This document shows, in pieces, positions 53,556 through 64,000 of a stretch of 64,000 nt of DNA (position 1 is the stretch's first letter; every line of letters begins with the position of its first letter). Below the pieces are notes generated by a model, which was given only the letters and a program-made list of their open reading frames with translations, ran no database searches and had not been told where the DNA came from. This DNA is from Viola odorata (taxonomy: Eukaryota; Streptophyta; Magnoliopsida; Malpighiales; Violaceae), in the NCBI GenBank assembly GCA_963691705.1, contig OY829542.1, forward strand, positions 39,418,579-39,482,578, written 5' to 3'. The translations under genes and the position numbers were made by a program.

Positions 53556-54883
53556 TCTACATGTTTCGTCCCCATATGCCTCAGTAAGCAAGGAGATACC
53601 AATCATTGTTTGGAACTATATCAATCGTTTCTTTCGTTGATGGTGGAGTAAAAAACTTTGTATAAAAATAATAGTTAATAAGTAATTAAAATTAGATAGA
53701 ATGTGAGTACTGACTTTAAATCACAATTTAATTTGTAGTACCTCAATGAGAAACGATTTGGGAGATAAGATTCCTGCAATGTAATATATATAGATAGATA
53801 GATAGAGTATGGTTCAATACATAATATATATAATGAAATATATGGTTTAAAATAAGAGCATGTAATCTAATAATATAACAAAAAAAATACCTGAGTTAAA
53901 ATATTATTGGCATTGGTGTTGCTCTCCTTAGTAGGATCTTCATAGTTTTTATTCGGTAATATATTGTGTATAAGAAAATTCATATACACGTTCAAACTCA
54001 CATGTACTATATATAAAATATATATAAATTAATTACTTTCTTGTGCTGACAAAATTTTGACAGGTGCCCTATAACTATAAGCATATTCATATAAAATAAT
54101 AGAGTTAAAAATAGAACTTTTACAGTAATTCTTACTTTCATTTATATCAAAGTATACTTATAATTTCCTATTTTTTTCCCTAGTTTTTAGTCACTCTAAT
54201 GTACTTTTCAATTGTTTTGGTTTTAATTCCTTTGAGCTATTGGACAATGCACATCATCATTGGAATGAAGTATACTCTCTGATATTACTTTGATAATTTT
54301 TGATAACTTGGCGGGGGTAAAATGGGAAGAAAGCCTCTAGCAACTACTTTTTGTTCCTTATGCTTTCTTTCATAGATCTGGCGTCTTTTTCTGGTTGATC
54401 GTCTAGGTAAAATCAACACATACAAGTCTCTAAGATTTCTCCTAGAAATTACACTATAAAGCTTAAGTCAGTACGATATTGACTTAAATATATATGGATT
54501 AAATTCGTGTTAAATAAGAAGGCAAGGTTTAATATGAAGTGACTCAACAGTTTGTCCTCTTGTTTTGACTTGCCTAAGAAGTCAAATTTATCGTATTGTC
54601 AAAACTGGGAAACACCTCTTGAGATTTCCAAAATGGCAGGTTTCTTGTGTTTTAAGGATCACATTATCGCATGAATTTGTCATGGTAGCTTGATAGCCAC
54701 TTTTGTGTATGATTCTAAGTTCGAGATCAACATCTCAAGGTGCCCAGTTGAGATATGAATTCTCTGTTATTCCCTAGAAGGTGGATTCACCTTACTCAAT
54801 TATTATCATACTTATATTTGACAAGTCATTATCACCATCTGGTTTGCTTGAGTTACACTTTTTTTTCATTGAATTCAAATCAT
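53556..54883. other. AT-rich spacer, no gene seen
   Basis: A GATA microsatellite lies at 53787-53806. No coding feature is recognised until the FAR1-related remnant. Confidence 0.45.
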
Positions 54884-55329
54884 TTAACAGCATTGTGAAA
54901 TTTTCATGTGCATATTTGTACATGTCTTCATTCTTTGCTGCAAGAGTTGTGATTTCACGAAAGTTGTGGCTTTCGTAGAATCTTGAGAGTTTCCTTGGAT
55001 CTCAACATCAAGACATTTTTTAACAATACCAGCTTTAGCATCCCAACTCCATCTTTTGGAGACATATTGTACTGAAATTTTCTTGATGTTTTTCTTCTCA
55101 AGAACTTTTAGAGCATAAGGACATAAGATTCTTACAAACTTAAACTTCATACAACTACATTCAACTGCATTGGAAACTTCTTGATATTTAACCGAATGCT
55201 CATGTACTCTTCCACCATATCTAACCTTGTAGGTTGTTGTGGATTGGTACTTGCAATATTTATGCCTTAATATATTCAACTTCAAATACTTTAAAAACTA
55301 GAGGAGTATATACCTCTACTGCCTGCCAA
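54884..55329 (-). pseudogene. FAR1-related (FRS) remnant, SWIM zinc-finger part
   Basis: The reverse frame 55285-54884 encodes VKYQEVSNAVECSCMKFKF, then CPYALKVLEKKNIKKISVQY and SKRWSWDAKAG. This is the SWIM region that ends FAR1/FRS proteins, a family of transcription regulators derived from Mutator-like transposases. The SWIM motif C-x-C..C-x-H is damaged: the final histidine is tyrosine (CPY). The 5' part of the gene lies at 57323-58200, beyond a Mutator-like insertion. Confidence 0.82.
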
Positions 55330-55338
55330 TAGTTCTTA

Positions 55339-57054
55339 GGGTCAATAGTGTAAAATCCCCCTGAACTATCGTCGAAAAACAGACTCCTCCCCTAGACTAA
55401 AAAAATTCAAATGGAGGTCCCTGAACTAAAGTTTAACAAAATTGGGGTCCCTGCCGTCAGTCAAATTAACAGACAGTCAAGGATGACCCATTATAGCCAA
55501 TTGAAAAAAAAAAAGTAACCGGTTGTTCCAGTTTCAAAATTCTTTTTTTTTTCATTTCTTATTTTCTTATAAATTAAAAAAAAATCAAAAAAAAATTCAG
55601 AAAAAAATCTTTTCTTTATATATACGTTGTTATCTTTTTCTTCTTTTCCTTCTTTTCCTTCTTTTAATTTTCCTACAAATTAGATGATGAATCCATCTCC
55701 CCTGCGTTGTTCATCTTCTTTTCTTTTTTTAATTTTTAATCTTTTCATCTTCTTCCTCCTCACTTCCCTCTCTCTAATAGATCCAGATCTACAAGAAGAA
55801 GCATGCTGTTGTGCTTTTAAGTGGATCTACAGCAACAACAACCGATCTGGATCTAACCAAATCCAGATCTGGAAAGAAGCATGTTGTTGTGCTTTCAAGC
55901 TTAGAATTTGGGAGATGGGGTTGTTCTTGGGCTTGTTCTTGGATCTGGTTTTGGATCTGCTGCTGATTTGTCCCTAACGTGGGAGGTTGCTGGTTTTGGA
56001 TCTGTCGCGGGTGATGATGATTGGTGGTTTGGGTTTGTTCTTGGATCCGGCAGGTCTTCCCTTCGCTGCTGTTGTCTTCTCGCTCGCGCTTCGCGGAGGA
56101 TTTGTTCATTCCGCTGCTACTTCCGCTCTGCTCGTCCTCGGAGTTCTGTTGCTGTTGCTGTTGCTGTTGGTGATGGTGCTGGAACTGGTGGTGGTGGTGG
56201 TGCTGCTGCTGTTGGTGGTGGTGATGGTGGAGCTGGAAATCTCTAGTGTGGAAAGGAGGAGGAAGAGAATGACCGTGAGCGGTTACTGGATCTATAGCTG
56301 GAAATCTTTTGAAGCTAGAACTTTCTTCGCTTTCTTTTTCCTAATTCTTGAATTTAAGAATTAATTGAAATTGGAATTGTGGTGGCTGATTTGGTGTTGA
56401 TGTGTGGCGGTGCTTTGGTGGGTTGCAGGAGGGTTGCAGAGGAGGATGAGAAATTAAGAAATTAATTGAAATTTGAAATCGATTGGAATTAAAAATTAAT
56501 TGAAATTGGAATTGATTGGAATTAAGAATTGATCGGAGAGAACGGTGGATTGTAAAAAGAAGGCCCAAAACCGTACCAATGAACTTGAAATTAAAATCGT
56601 GCATATGAGTATAAAATTTTAGATTTAAAAAGAAAAAGAAAGAAATGATGAAATTATATTATTTTTATATATTTTTAAAATTAATTATAGTATTTTTTTT
56701 TGAATTTTTTAAATGAAATATATTAATTTTTTTATATTTTTAAAATTAATTACAGTATTTTTTGTATTTTTTAAATTAATATATTATTTTTCTGAAATTT
56801 TTAAATTAATTATAATATTTTTCTGAATTTTTTAAATTAATTATTTTGTTTTTCAAAAAATAAAAATAAAAATAATTTTTTTTTTTTTGCAACTGGCTAA
56901 CCTGAGTCACATTTAACGATCCGTTAGTCAAACTAACGGAATGAACCAATGATGCATTGACTTTAAGTCCCGGGGAGGTCGAATAAAAAGTTGATAGTCT
57001 AGGGGAGGAGTCTGTTTTTCACGATAGTTCAGGGGGGTTTTATACTATTGACCC
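55339..57054. mobile_element. Mutator-like DNA element with 9-bp duplication TAGTTCTTA
   Basis: TAGTTCTTA at 55330-55338 and 57055-57063 flanks inverted ends that begin GGGTCAATAGTGTAAAATCC and are similar for about 60 bp, more weakly to about 190 bp. A 9-bp duplication with long inverted repeats is typical of Mutator-like elements. The 1.7-kb interior has no transposase. Its centre (55780-56330) is richer in G and C and has a GTTGCTG trinucleotide run and overlapping open frames on both strands. It might be host sequence picked up by the element, but I recognise no gene in it. Confidence 0.85.
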
Positions 57055-57086
57055 TAGTTCTTAATTACTTGTTTGCCAACAACCTA

Positions 57087-57316
57087 CTTCCTCCGGTTTT
57101 TATTAAACGATTTTTACTATTTGGGCACGCATATTAAGGAGGCCTGATGACTAACTATTTGAGACAATTTTACCTTGAATTTTTCGGACGTACGTTAAGG
57201 ATTAACTTACGTTAGAAAAAAAATACGAATTTTTTTGGGGTCAAATAGTGAGCCATCCGATCTTTTCAATATGCGTACCAAAATAATAAAAATCGTTTAA
57301 TTAGGACCGGATGGAG
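57087..57316. mobile_element. Stowaway MITE inside FRS pseudogene
   Basis: The 230-bp element begins CTTCCTCCGG and ends CCGGATGGAG, flanked by TA on both sides (57085-57086, 57317-57318). The interior is palindromic, with GCATATTAAG opposed to CAATATGC and a TTTGAGACAATTTTACC arm. It is of the same family as 62570-62802. Confidence 0.88.
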
Positions 57317-57322
57317 TATTAT

Positions 57323-58200
57323 AATTCCAAGTAATAAGTCATTCATCTTCATCTTTGTAATCATAAACGTAAGAGTTAAAATCATGAACAAACTGTTTAG
57401 ATGAATAAAATTTATGACTTAACTTGTTCGCAGCACTTTAGTAATGATGAGTATCAGAAAAATCCTTTTTTACTGCATTTGCCATAACACCGCATTGATT
57501 AGTCAGTATGGTCTTTGGTTGCTTCCCAGACTGCAGTCAGAAATGATTCAAATAACCTAGTGAAAGATATTTCAGTCTCATCATACAGTAATGCTGCACC
57601 ACAAATAGTAGTTTGTCTATAATGATTAATCCTAATAAAAGGCGCAAAAGGTCAACCGTACCCATTTGTTCTGTAAGTTATATCAAAGCACACAATATCA
57701 CCAAAGTGATGGTAATCAACAATTGGTTGAGAATCAGCCCAAAACACATTAGTAATAAAATCATGCTCATCCAACTGCACTAGATAAAGTACGATGGATC
57801 TTGTGATTTCATCTTACGAAAATACTACATAATAGCTTGGGCACGATGGATCTTGTGATTTCATCTTACGAAAATACTCCATAATAGCTTGGGCATCTCC
57901 TTTTCTCATTGCGACTTTGCATTTTGATCGTCAACATCCAAAATTTGTCGACCTCCACTTTGTGCAGCAATTAAATTAAGTGTGGACTTAATTGACATTC
58001 TAGCTTTCTCGGCATCACTTGCAATAGCTTTTTGTGCATCTATGATTTTTCTAGATGACTTTATCATATGTTTCATAGGTGTTGGAGTACGCCCATGCTC
58101 CACGGTAAAAGAAACAACTTCATACTTCCCATTATTTTTAAGCTCATGTGTATTCTGTCATTTGTGCTAGACAGTTAACTCTGGATATTGCGTCTTTGGA
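57323..58200 (-). pseudogene. FAR1-related (FRS) remnant, DNA-binding end and transposase-like domain
   Basis: On the reverse strand, from about 58200, weak FAR1 DNA-binding residues (GKYEVVSFTVEHGRTPTP) are followed by KSTLNLIAAQSGGRQ and then the transposase-like block. That block reads DEHDFITNVFWADSQPIVDY, HFGDIVCFDITYRTN, FAPFIRINHY, CGAALLYDET and FTRLFESFLTAV. A terminal FVHDFNSYVYDYKDEDE stretch ends at 57323. These are standard FAR1/FRS motifs, including the DDE-type aspartate region inherited from MULE transposase. Frame changes and stops (for example near 57655 and 57505) show it is dead. About 40 bp are near-duplicated at 57793-57833 and 57844-57890. Confidence 0.85.
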
Positions 58201-60522
58201 AACCATAAGAAAATCAAATAAAGAAAGGTAAAAAGTTTTATGGACGCCGAACGAAGTAGCTCCATTAGTTTTTAAAAAGGGAAAGTTTTAGAAAGAATCT
58301 ATTTTAAGTGAGAATCATACACATTTATTGTTGTTTTCCTGGGAGCCAATAAAAAAGTGTACAGCTAGCACAAGCGAATTATATATTGCGCTACCCAAAC
58401 CAATAAGGTGGGTACACGTGAATGAGTCCATTTGAAACTTATCTCATCACTATCTAGGTTTATAATATTTTTAGAATTCAAAATTTTAAAAACGTTTAAT
58501 CTGTAACCACCAACTCTAACGTGTAGTTTTCTTTATTGTTTAATGTGAGTAAATAGAGTGACATAACACACCAAGTGTACTGTATAATTACATCCCCATG
58601 GGAATAGGAAATTTTTGTTCTTATCGATTTTCTATATAGAGAGGTATTGAGTGATAGATACACTCGATGTACTTAAACTTTTTCCAATTCGAAACCCCAC
58701 TTATATAAAAAAAACCCGGGAATTTTTTTTCAAAGAACTAACATATGTTATTTATTGTCATCCTAAGAAAACCACGTTTGATAATAAGAGTAGCCAAAAG
58801 GACCGGACGATAAAATTAGTTATGGAAAGGAAATAAAAGGGAAAATTGAGTATTGTCTATGGTAATAATTTTTAGATAAAGAAAAAGAAAAGGTTAAATT
58901 GAATAAAAAAGTTAAGTACATAGGAGTAATTAATTACGTAGCCTTTTTATTTTTCTTTCATTTCCTTCCTTCTAATCTTCCTCTTTCTTTAGCAATCTTT
59001 TTATTCCACTCCACTCTCATGGTTTCCTCCCACCAAATGTTTCTCACATAAGGCAAACATGGGTGCAAAAATGTTCCTTCCTTCTAATTTTTATTAAGAT
59101 TTTTTTTCCCCAATCCTTTTTATCGTCGGGAAAACATGGGTGCAAAATACCTTAATTTAGAACAACAGCTAGGAAACTAATACAACAAATAAATTATAAC
59201 CAAACTGCAGACATTGTTCGTTTTATCTATCCTTTCCCAGTTTTGTAAGTCCACCAATTAACCTAGTGAAGCCCTCAATTCGATCACAAAATCGTTCGAA
59301 ACGCCATGGCCAAGATTCAATCCTTTGGAACCATAACACAGAACAAATGATCTAGAATGAGTCAAAGGATGGCCATGGCTAGCTGGCTACTCTTATTAAT
59401 CCTTTGGAACCATAACATACTGGGAAATTTGTGGTCAAAGTAATCCTACAAGCAGATAATCATTCTCATGGGAGCATGCAATTAGTTGAAACACTCAAAA
59501 GATGGCCAAACAAAACAGGCAGAAACCACCATGTAGTGTCTCAAAAAGAAAAGCTAGTGTCACTTTAAAATGAGTCGGAAGCACACAAGTCCAAAACAGA
59601 AAGGGCTTTGCAAATCACATCACTTTTGTCACCCAGTAAGAGTCTCTATTAAACAAGAGCTAAACAAATTTCTACATTAGATTTTTCTGAGATGGGTAGT
59701 TGGCATTATGAAAACTATACACATAAGATAGGAATGCAGGAGACTGATTGAACTATCAAATATTCAGAGCAGAAATAAACAACAGCAGCCTGAGTGCTTC
59801 ACCATTTCACAAACATGTTATGAAATTCAATTCTCAGTACTATTTAACGCACCTAACTTATTGGGTAAATACTTTATACATACTTCCTCCTTTTTGGTCT
59901 AAACCAGAGCACTCAACCCAACCTGGCACCAGACAATCCAACTAGTGAAACAGGAAAAACCTGATGACCCAGGTCTTGACCCAGTGACCCAGGCGCAGGT
60001 TTCAAGGGTTTTGTGGCCTTTGTTAGGTCTGTTCATTGCTCAAAACCACATCATTTTCAGCATCTTTTTCTAAACCAAAAAAGAGATTCTGCTCTAATAT
60101 GTGACATTGTGTGCTGGTCGACCGCCCGATTAATTCTCGTTGAACCTTAAAGCCCCTTACACCTCCCAAGCTATTCACCCGGTCACGGCCTATAAACATT
60201 TAGTCTTAACGATACTCGTTCTTGTAAGATGAAGATTAAACACTCTGCCAAGTAGGAATAGACATTAAACAGCAAACCAGAACATGATAGAATTCACCTT
60301 AAAAGTATATTAAAGTTACTTAGCAGATGTGCAATTTAAGTTCCAGTAAAATTTGGAAAAATAGATAAATTCAATTAACATTATCCCTTGTTATTGTTAC
60401 ACAATATTATTTGTCAAGAAAGGTGGTTGGCCAATGAAATACACAAACTTACAACGAGAAGGAAAGAGACACACCTGATGGTATTAAAATAGGCAAAAAT
60501 AAACCATAGTAGCACAAGTGCT
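58201..60522. other. Intergenic region between FRS remnant and CWC25
   Basis: No gene is seen over 2.3 kb. AATCCTTTGGAACCATAACA occurs at 59319-59338 and 59398-59417, a short direct repeat, with GGCCATGGC close to it. The part next to 60522 is the presumed 3' UTR and downstream flank of CWC25 (reverse strand). A/T-rich tracts dominate. Confidence 0.45.
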
Positions 60523-62276
60523 TCACCTTCGAAATGCGTTACCATCACCCACTTCTGACCTCCCTTGTGAGAAATGTGTTCGGCGACGGACACTCTCCTC
60601 TATGGTGGAGCTTCCGCCCTTCTCAGCACCATACACACTTTTGTTAGCAGCATCGAGGAAATTCCTGCCCTTCAACATACTTGCACGGGTAGCTTCCTGA
60701 GCATCATCCTCCTCAGCCTTCCTTAGTCGCTTCCACCTTTGCTCCTCATGCAACTCAGCATCTGCTTGCATCTCATGCAGCCTGGCAGCACGTTCTTCTT
60801 CTGACAGTTTAGAAGCAGCATTGCGGCGCTTAAAGTGTGAACCACGTTCAGCTAACCCAGCAGTAGCAGAACATCTAGCTTCATTAATATTTCTGCTTTC
60901 ATTATTCTTTCTTTTACCATCAAGATCTGTCTGCTCCTCAACAGAATGTTTCTCATTGTTTGACTTGCCAAGATCTTTTCTATCTAGCTCTTTTCGAGCT
61001 CTTCGATCTGAGAAACCACTGGGAGACTGCTCTCTAAATTTTGAATTCCCGTAGTTATTCTTTCTCCTTTGACTCTCTCTTTCAGATGATTCATCATCTG
61101 AACCCGCTTTCCCTTTGTCATGATGACTATCATATTCTGGACGAGTTCTATGCCTTCTCTTACCTTCAACATGGGAAATATCAGTATTTGATTCTTTTCT
61201 GGATGATGAATGTTTTTTGCGTTTGTCACCACTATGCTTGTGCTTCTTCCGCCGCTGCTTCTTATCATAAGATTGGGACCCTTCCTCTTTCTCAGCTACA
61301 ACCTAACAAAAGAGAGAAATAACATATTAGCATGCATAAGAACTTGGTAAACAATAATAAAAGTGAAACTTTTCTTAGTGAGTTGTTTATCATCAGAAAT
61401 TAGTTAATACAAGTTCTATTGTTGTCGGTAATTGAGGTGCAATGATGGTGATGATGCAAATGTGTGCAGCGCAGAGGGTAAATGTTTTCAGGCATCTTTT
61501 TAACTATATGCAATTATTTATCATGAATGACAATCGGTAGCTAAGAGAGGGAAGTATGCATCTCTAGGCTTGCCTAATTGTAGATAAAGTTCCAGGCCAA
61601 ATTTGTTCATAAACATAAGATTAAATAACAATAAAAAGGGAGAAAGAGAAGGAAGTTACCGATTTGCGAATAAGAGCCATTTGGACAGGGTTATTCTTGA
61701 TGCGGGCAAGGGCATCTTGTTCGCGTTGCTTAATCAAAAGCAGAGGATCAGAATGTAGTTTCCTCCAAGCATCATTTGCAGAGTGCGGCTTATCCTCAAA
61801 TAAGGCGCCAGGTGCAGAGGGCTGTTTGGAAGTGGAGGATGGATCAACTGTCTTGTTGGTGTTGCCATCGTTTGTCACTTCAAGGGCCTTGAATGCCACT
61901 CCTTGCTCGCCGCCCTTGGAACCAGACCCGCTACCCTTGCCAACTGATAGGCCAGAATCATAGAGGAAGTCCAATCTCTCTTGCTTCCTGAAACTCAAAA
62001 TTCAATAAATTGAAAACGATGCTTACCCAAAACCCTAGTTTTCTGCAATTTTGTTGAATGTAAGAAAGGAAAAGGAAAAGGAACATACGGGACGAGACCG
62101 GCTTGGACCTGAAGATCACGAAACTCAGAGCACTCCCGCTCTTCGACAATCTGCTTACGGAGCTCCTCCAACTTCTTCTGCTCCGCCTCGTGCTTCTGCT
62201 CCGCCTTCCACACGTTCTCTATGTTCCTCAAGCTCCCGGTGTGCCATCCCTTCTTGTTCAGAAACTTCAACGCCAT
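60523..62276 (-). CDS. CWC25: Pre-mRNA-splicing factor CWC25 homologue
   Basis: Three exons (62276-62089, 61987-61660, 61302-60523) join over GTATGT..CAG and GTAACT..TAG introns into 432 codons including the stop, with no disruption. CWC25 is a nuclear protein that joins the activated spliceosome and is needed for the first catalytic step. The start MALKFLNKKGWHTGSLRNIE and the Cir_N-type helix EQKKLEELRKQI (residues 10-55) are diagnostic, followed by QERLDFLYDSGL, PGALFEDKP and SANDAWRKLHSDPLL. Exon 3 is lysine/arginine/serine-rich with RS-type runs and ends KSVYGAEKGGSSTIEESVRR. The donor in exon 1 splits a proline codon. The start is the only conserved ATG. It is the one intact host gene of the window. 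Confidence 0.95.
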
Positions 62277-62569
62277 GACGATGCAGCGATCGAGATTTAA
62301 TTTCCCACTTCTTAGTTCTCTACCTCCAGTTCCAGTTCCACGACCACCACCAACCCAAAACCCAAACCTTTACCCCTTGCTCTTTTTTCCAATCCCTAAT
62401 TTTTCTTCAATTTATTTTTTCTCCCTGATCCCTAAGTTTAATTAAATTTACGATAGTTCTTGTCTCACCATATTCTTCACCCTTTTTATTTTTATTTTTT
62501 TGAGAGAGATATATATTAAACCGCCTTATGACGCCATATTGCATTTTAGTTTATTTCTATAATGTAATA
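62277..62569. promoter_or_regulatory. CWC25 5' leader and proximal promoter
   Basis: On the reverse strand the region upstream of the ATG is purine-rich (GA runs), as in many plant 5' leaders, then AT-rich. No convincing TATA box is identified. A Stowaway element begins only 294 bp upstream of the start codon. Confidence 0.45.
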
Positions 62570-62802
62570 CTCTCTCCAAGTTTTATTCATTGTCGTTTTA
62601 ATTTTGTGTACACATATTAAGAAGGTCGGATGACTCACTATTTGAGATAATTTTACTCCTTATTTTTTGTCGAATGTACGAGCATTTTTAACGTACATTC
62701 GAAAAAAAGTAAGGAGCAAAATTGTCTCAAACAGTGAGTCATCCGACCTTCTTAATATGTGTATCTAAAGTCAAAGCGACATTTAATTAAATTGGGAGGG
62801 AG
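62570..62802. mobile_element. Stowaway MITE, foldback, upstream of CWC25
   Basis: The 233-bp element begins CTCTCTCCAAG and ends TTGGGAGGGAG between TA dinucleotides (62568-62569, 62803-62804). Its two halves are long inverted repeats: ACATATTAAGAAGGTCGGAT pairs with ATCCGACCTTCTTAATATGT, with a centre near 62690. Transcripts through it would form a long hairpin. Confidence 0.93.
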
Positions 62803-62804
62803 TA

Positions 62805-64000
62805 TTTATTATAGGTTTATAGTTATGAATATTTTTTTTGGGCGAGATTCATTGGATTGGACTATTATTTATGGAATTAATGGAATTACAATTCATTTTT
62901 TAACAATTAGATTAGTAATTTTTTTTTTGTACAAAACATCCTTATAAATTGATATCCAAATATAATTTTTCCCCTATTGTATGTTTGTCCGCATCAAAGA
63001 ATAATTTGAGTTCTTATTCTTTATTTAGATATTGTTTTAAAATGTATATAAATAGTCTCTGGTAAAAAGATGTAATGATAAAGTTCAATAATGTTCTTTA
63101 ACACTTTCATTAAATTTTAAATTAAAGTGAATATTTTTGAAATAATAAGAGAAATAAATTTTTAAATAAGTTTAGACAATTATAACTATAAAGAGTAAAG
63201 AACATTTCCAAATTGATAATTTTAAATATTTTTTGAATAATAAATTCACATTTCCAACCATTCAAACGTTTCATTTGTAGCTTATCCACATAAAATAAAA
63301 TCATTTTATTTGTATGTGTAAGGTAGAAGACATAACAATATATAATAGAGTTTGTTCTATAATAGATATAATTTATTTTTTTTGGCCTAGAACACCTTTT
63401 TAAAATTTTAAAATGAAAAGTACTCAAATTATTTATTTTTTATTATAAAATTTAAATTTTAAATAGTTAGGACTCCTACTGCATTATATGACACGTTCAT
63501 GTTTCCTAAGAGTGTGTATTTGAAAAAAATGAGGGTTAAGTTAGATAGAGTGGGTTTGGATTGAGAGTATAAAATAAAGTTAAATTATAAGGAGGTTAAA
63601 TATTAAAAAAATAAAGAAATATTAAAATGTTCAATGTTAAAGAGGTTTGCTAAAGATTTAAAAAATTGTATAATAAGTGGGTCTCATTAATAGTTGTTAA
63701 TGTTTTTGTAGAGGGTGTGTATTAAGAATGGTTTAGGAGGATAATTTGAGGTGAAATTTTTATCGAACTTTGATCTTGTAGCCTATAGCTCTTGCTCCTC
63801 TTAACCCTTGTGATAAACACTTTAAAGCTAAAATTAGTTTCAAGTGTTTGGAATCTCAACTCAAGGAATGCACTATCAAAGAAGGATTAATGATTAGAAC
63901 AATCAATGAAGAGTAGCAATTGCTTCAAGAATTAAGTGGTTGTGTGTATTTATGGTAGCATTTAATTAGATATGTCTAGAAAATGAAGGTTTTATATAGG
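62805..64000. other. AT-rich flank, no gene seen
   Basis: No coding sequence is recognised. A reverse frame at 63122-63427 is very AT-rich and has no protein features. The last 250 bp change composition and may belong to something beyond the window. Confidence 0.45.

Noticed and set aside
55684..56364. Several open frames inside the Mutator-like element
   Set aside because: They overlap on both strands over trinucleotide runs. None looks like transposase or a known plant protein.

Overview
This window is nuclear DNA of a flowering plant, most likely a eudicot. It has spliced genes with GT..AG introns, plant-type Ty3/gypsy elements of the Tat/Ogre and chromovirus-like groups, an L1-type LINE, Stowaway and Mutator-like DNA elements, a FAR1-related gene remnant and fragments of a plastid-division FtsZ2 gene. 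The sequence does not fix the species. Most of the 64 kb is nested mobile DNA. Only two host genes look complete end to end: a myo-inositol transporter of the INT2/INT4 type (28129-30532, reverse, six exons, one in-frame stop) and the splicing factor CWC25 (60523-62276, reverse, three exons, intact).

Left third. A decayed LINE (1-2732, reverse) is followed by a decayed Ty3/gypsy element (about 2939-25230, forward). Its gag is split by a 14.8-kb Tat-lineage element (3805-18641, reverse) flanked by the 5-bp duplication GAACT. Its pol is split by a solo LTR (20032-21692) flanked by CATGC. The Tat element carries, between integrase and its 3' LTR and on the opposite strand, four antisense reading frames. 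Two of them (6363-8482 and 9100-11234) are diverged copies of one intron-containing gene with the putative gypsy-type transposase domain (PF04195). Each is about 670 codons, with an intron at the same place and a coiled-coil tail.

Middle. Three elements sit inside one another between 31167 and 47101: a DNA element with inverted repeats of about 190 bp, a second DNA element with an 8-bp duplication GTTCCTAC, and a 13.0-kb Ogre-derived LTR element (33741-46773, duplication AATCC). The last has 3012-bp LTRs that differ at only about 18 positions. It keeps an ORF1 (DUF7745-like), a duplicated CHHC knuckle region and an integrase end, but has lost capsid, protease, reverse transcriptase, RNase H and most of integrase. 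It therefore looks like a non-autonomous element that moved recently using proteins supplied by others.

Right third. At 47869-50325 exon fragments of three unrelated genes lie in one direction with splice sites still visible: ribosomal protein eL37, glucose-6-phosphate 1-epimerase and plastid FtsZ2. This is a gene-capture mosaic. Then come a hAT-like MITE, a probable solo LTR (52331-53550) and a FAR1-related pseudogene (54884-58200, reverse) split by a Mutator-like element (9-bp duplication TAGTTCTTA) and a Stowaway element. CWC25 follows, with another foldback Stowaway element just upstream of it.

Many in-frame stops in the retroelements fit C-to-T change of CAG, CAA or CGA, as expected for long-methylated DNA. 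Coordinates of degraded domains are approximate. Family names rest on recognised motifs, not on database searches.
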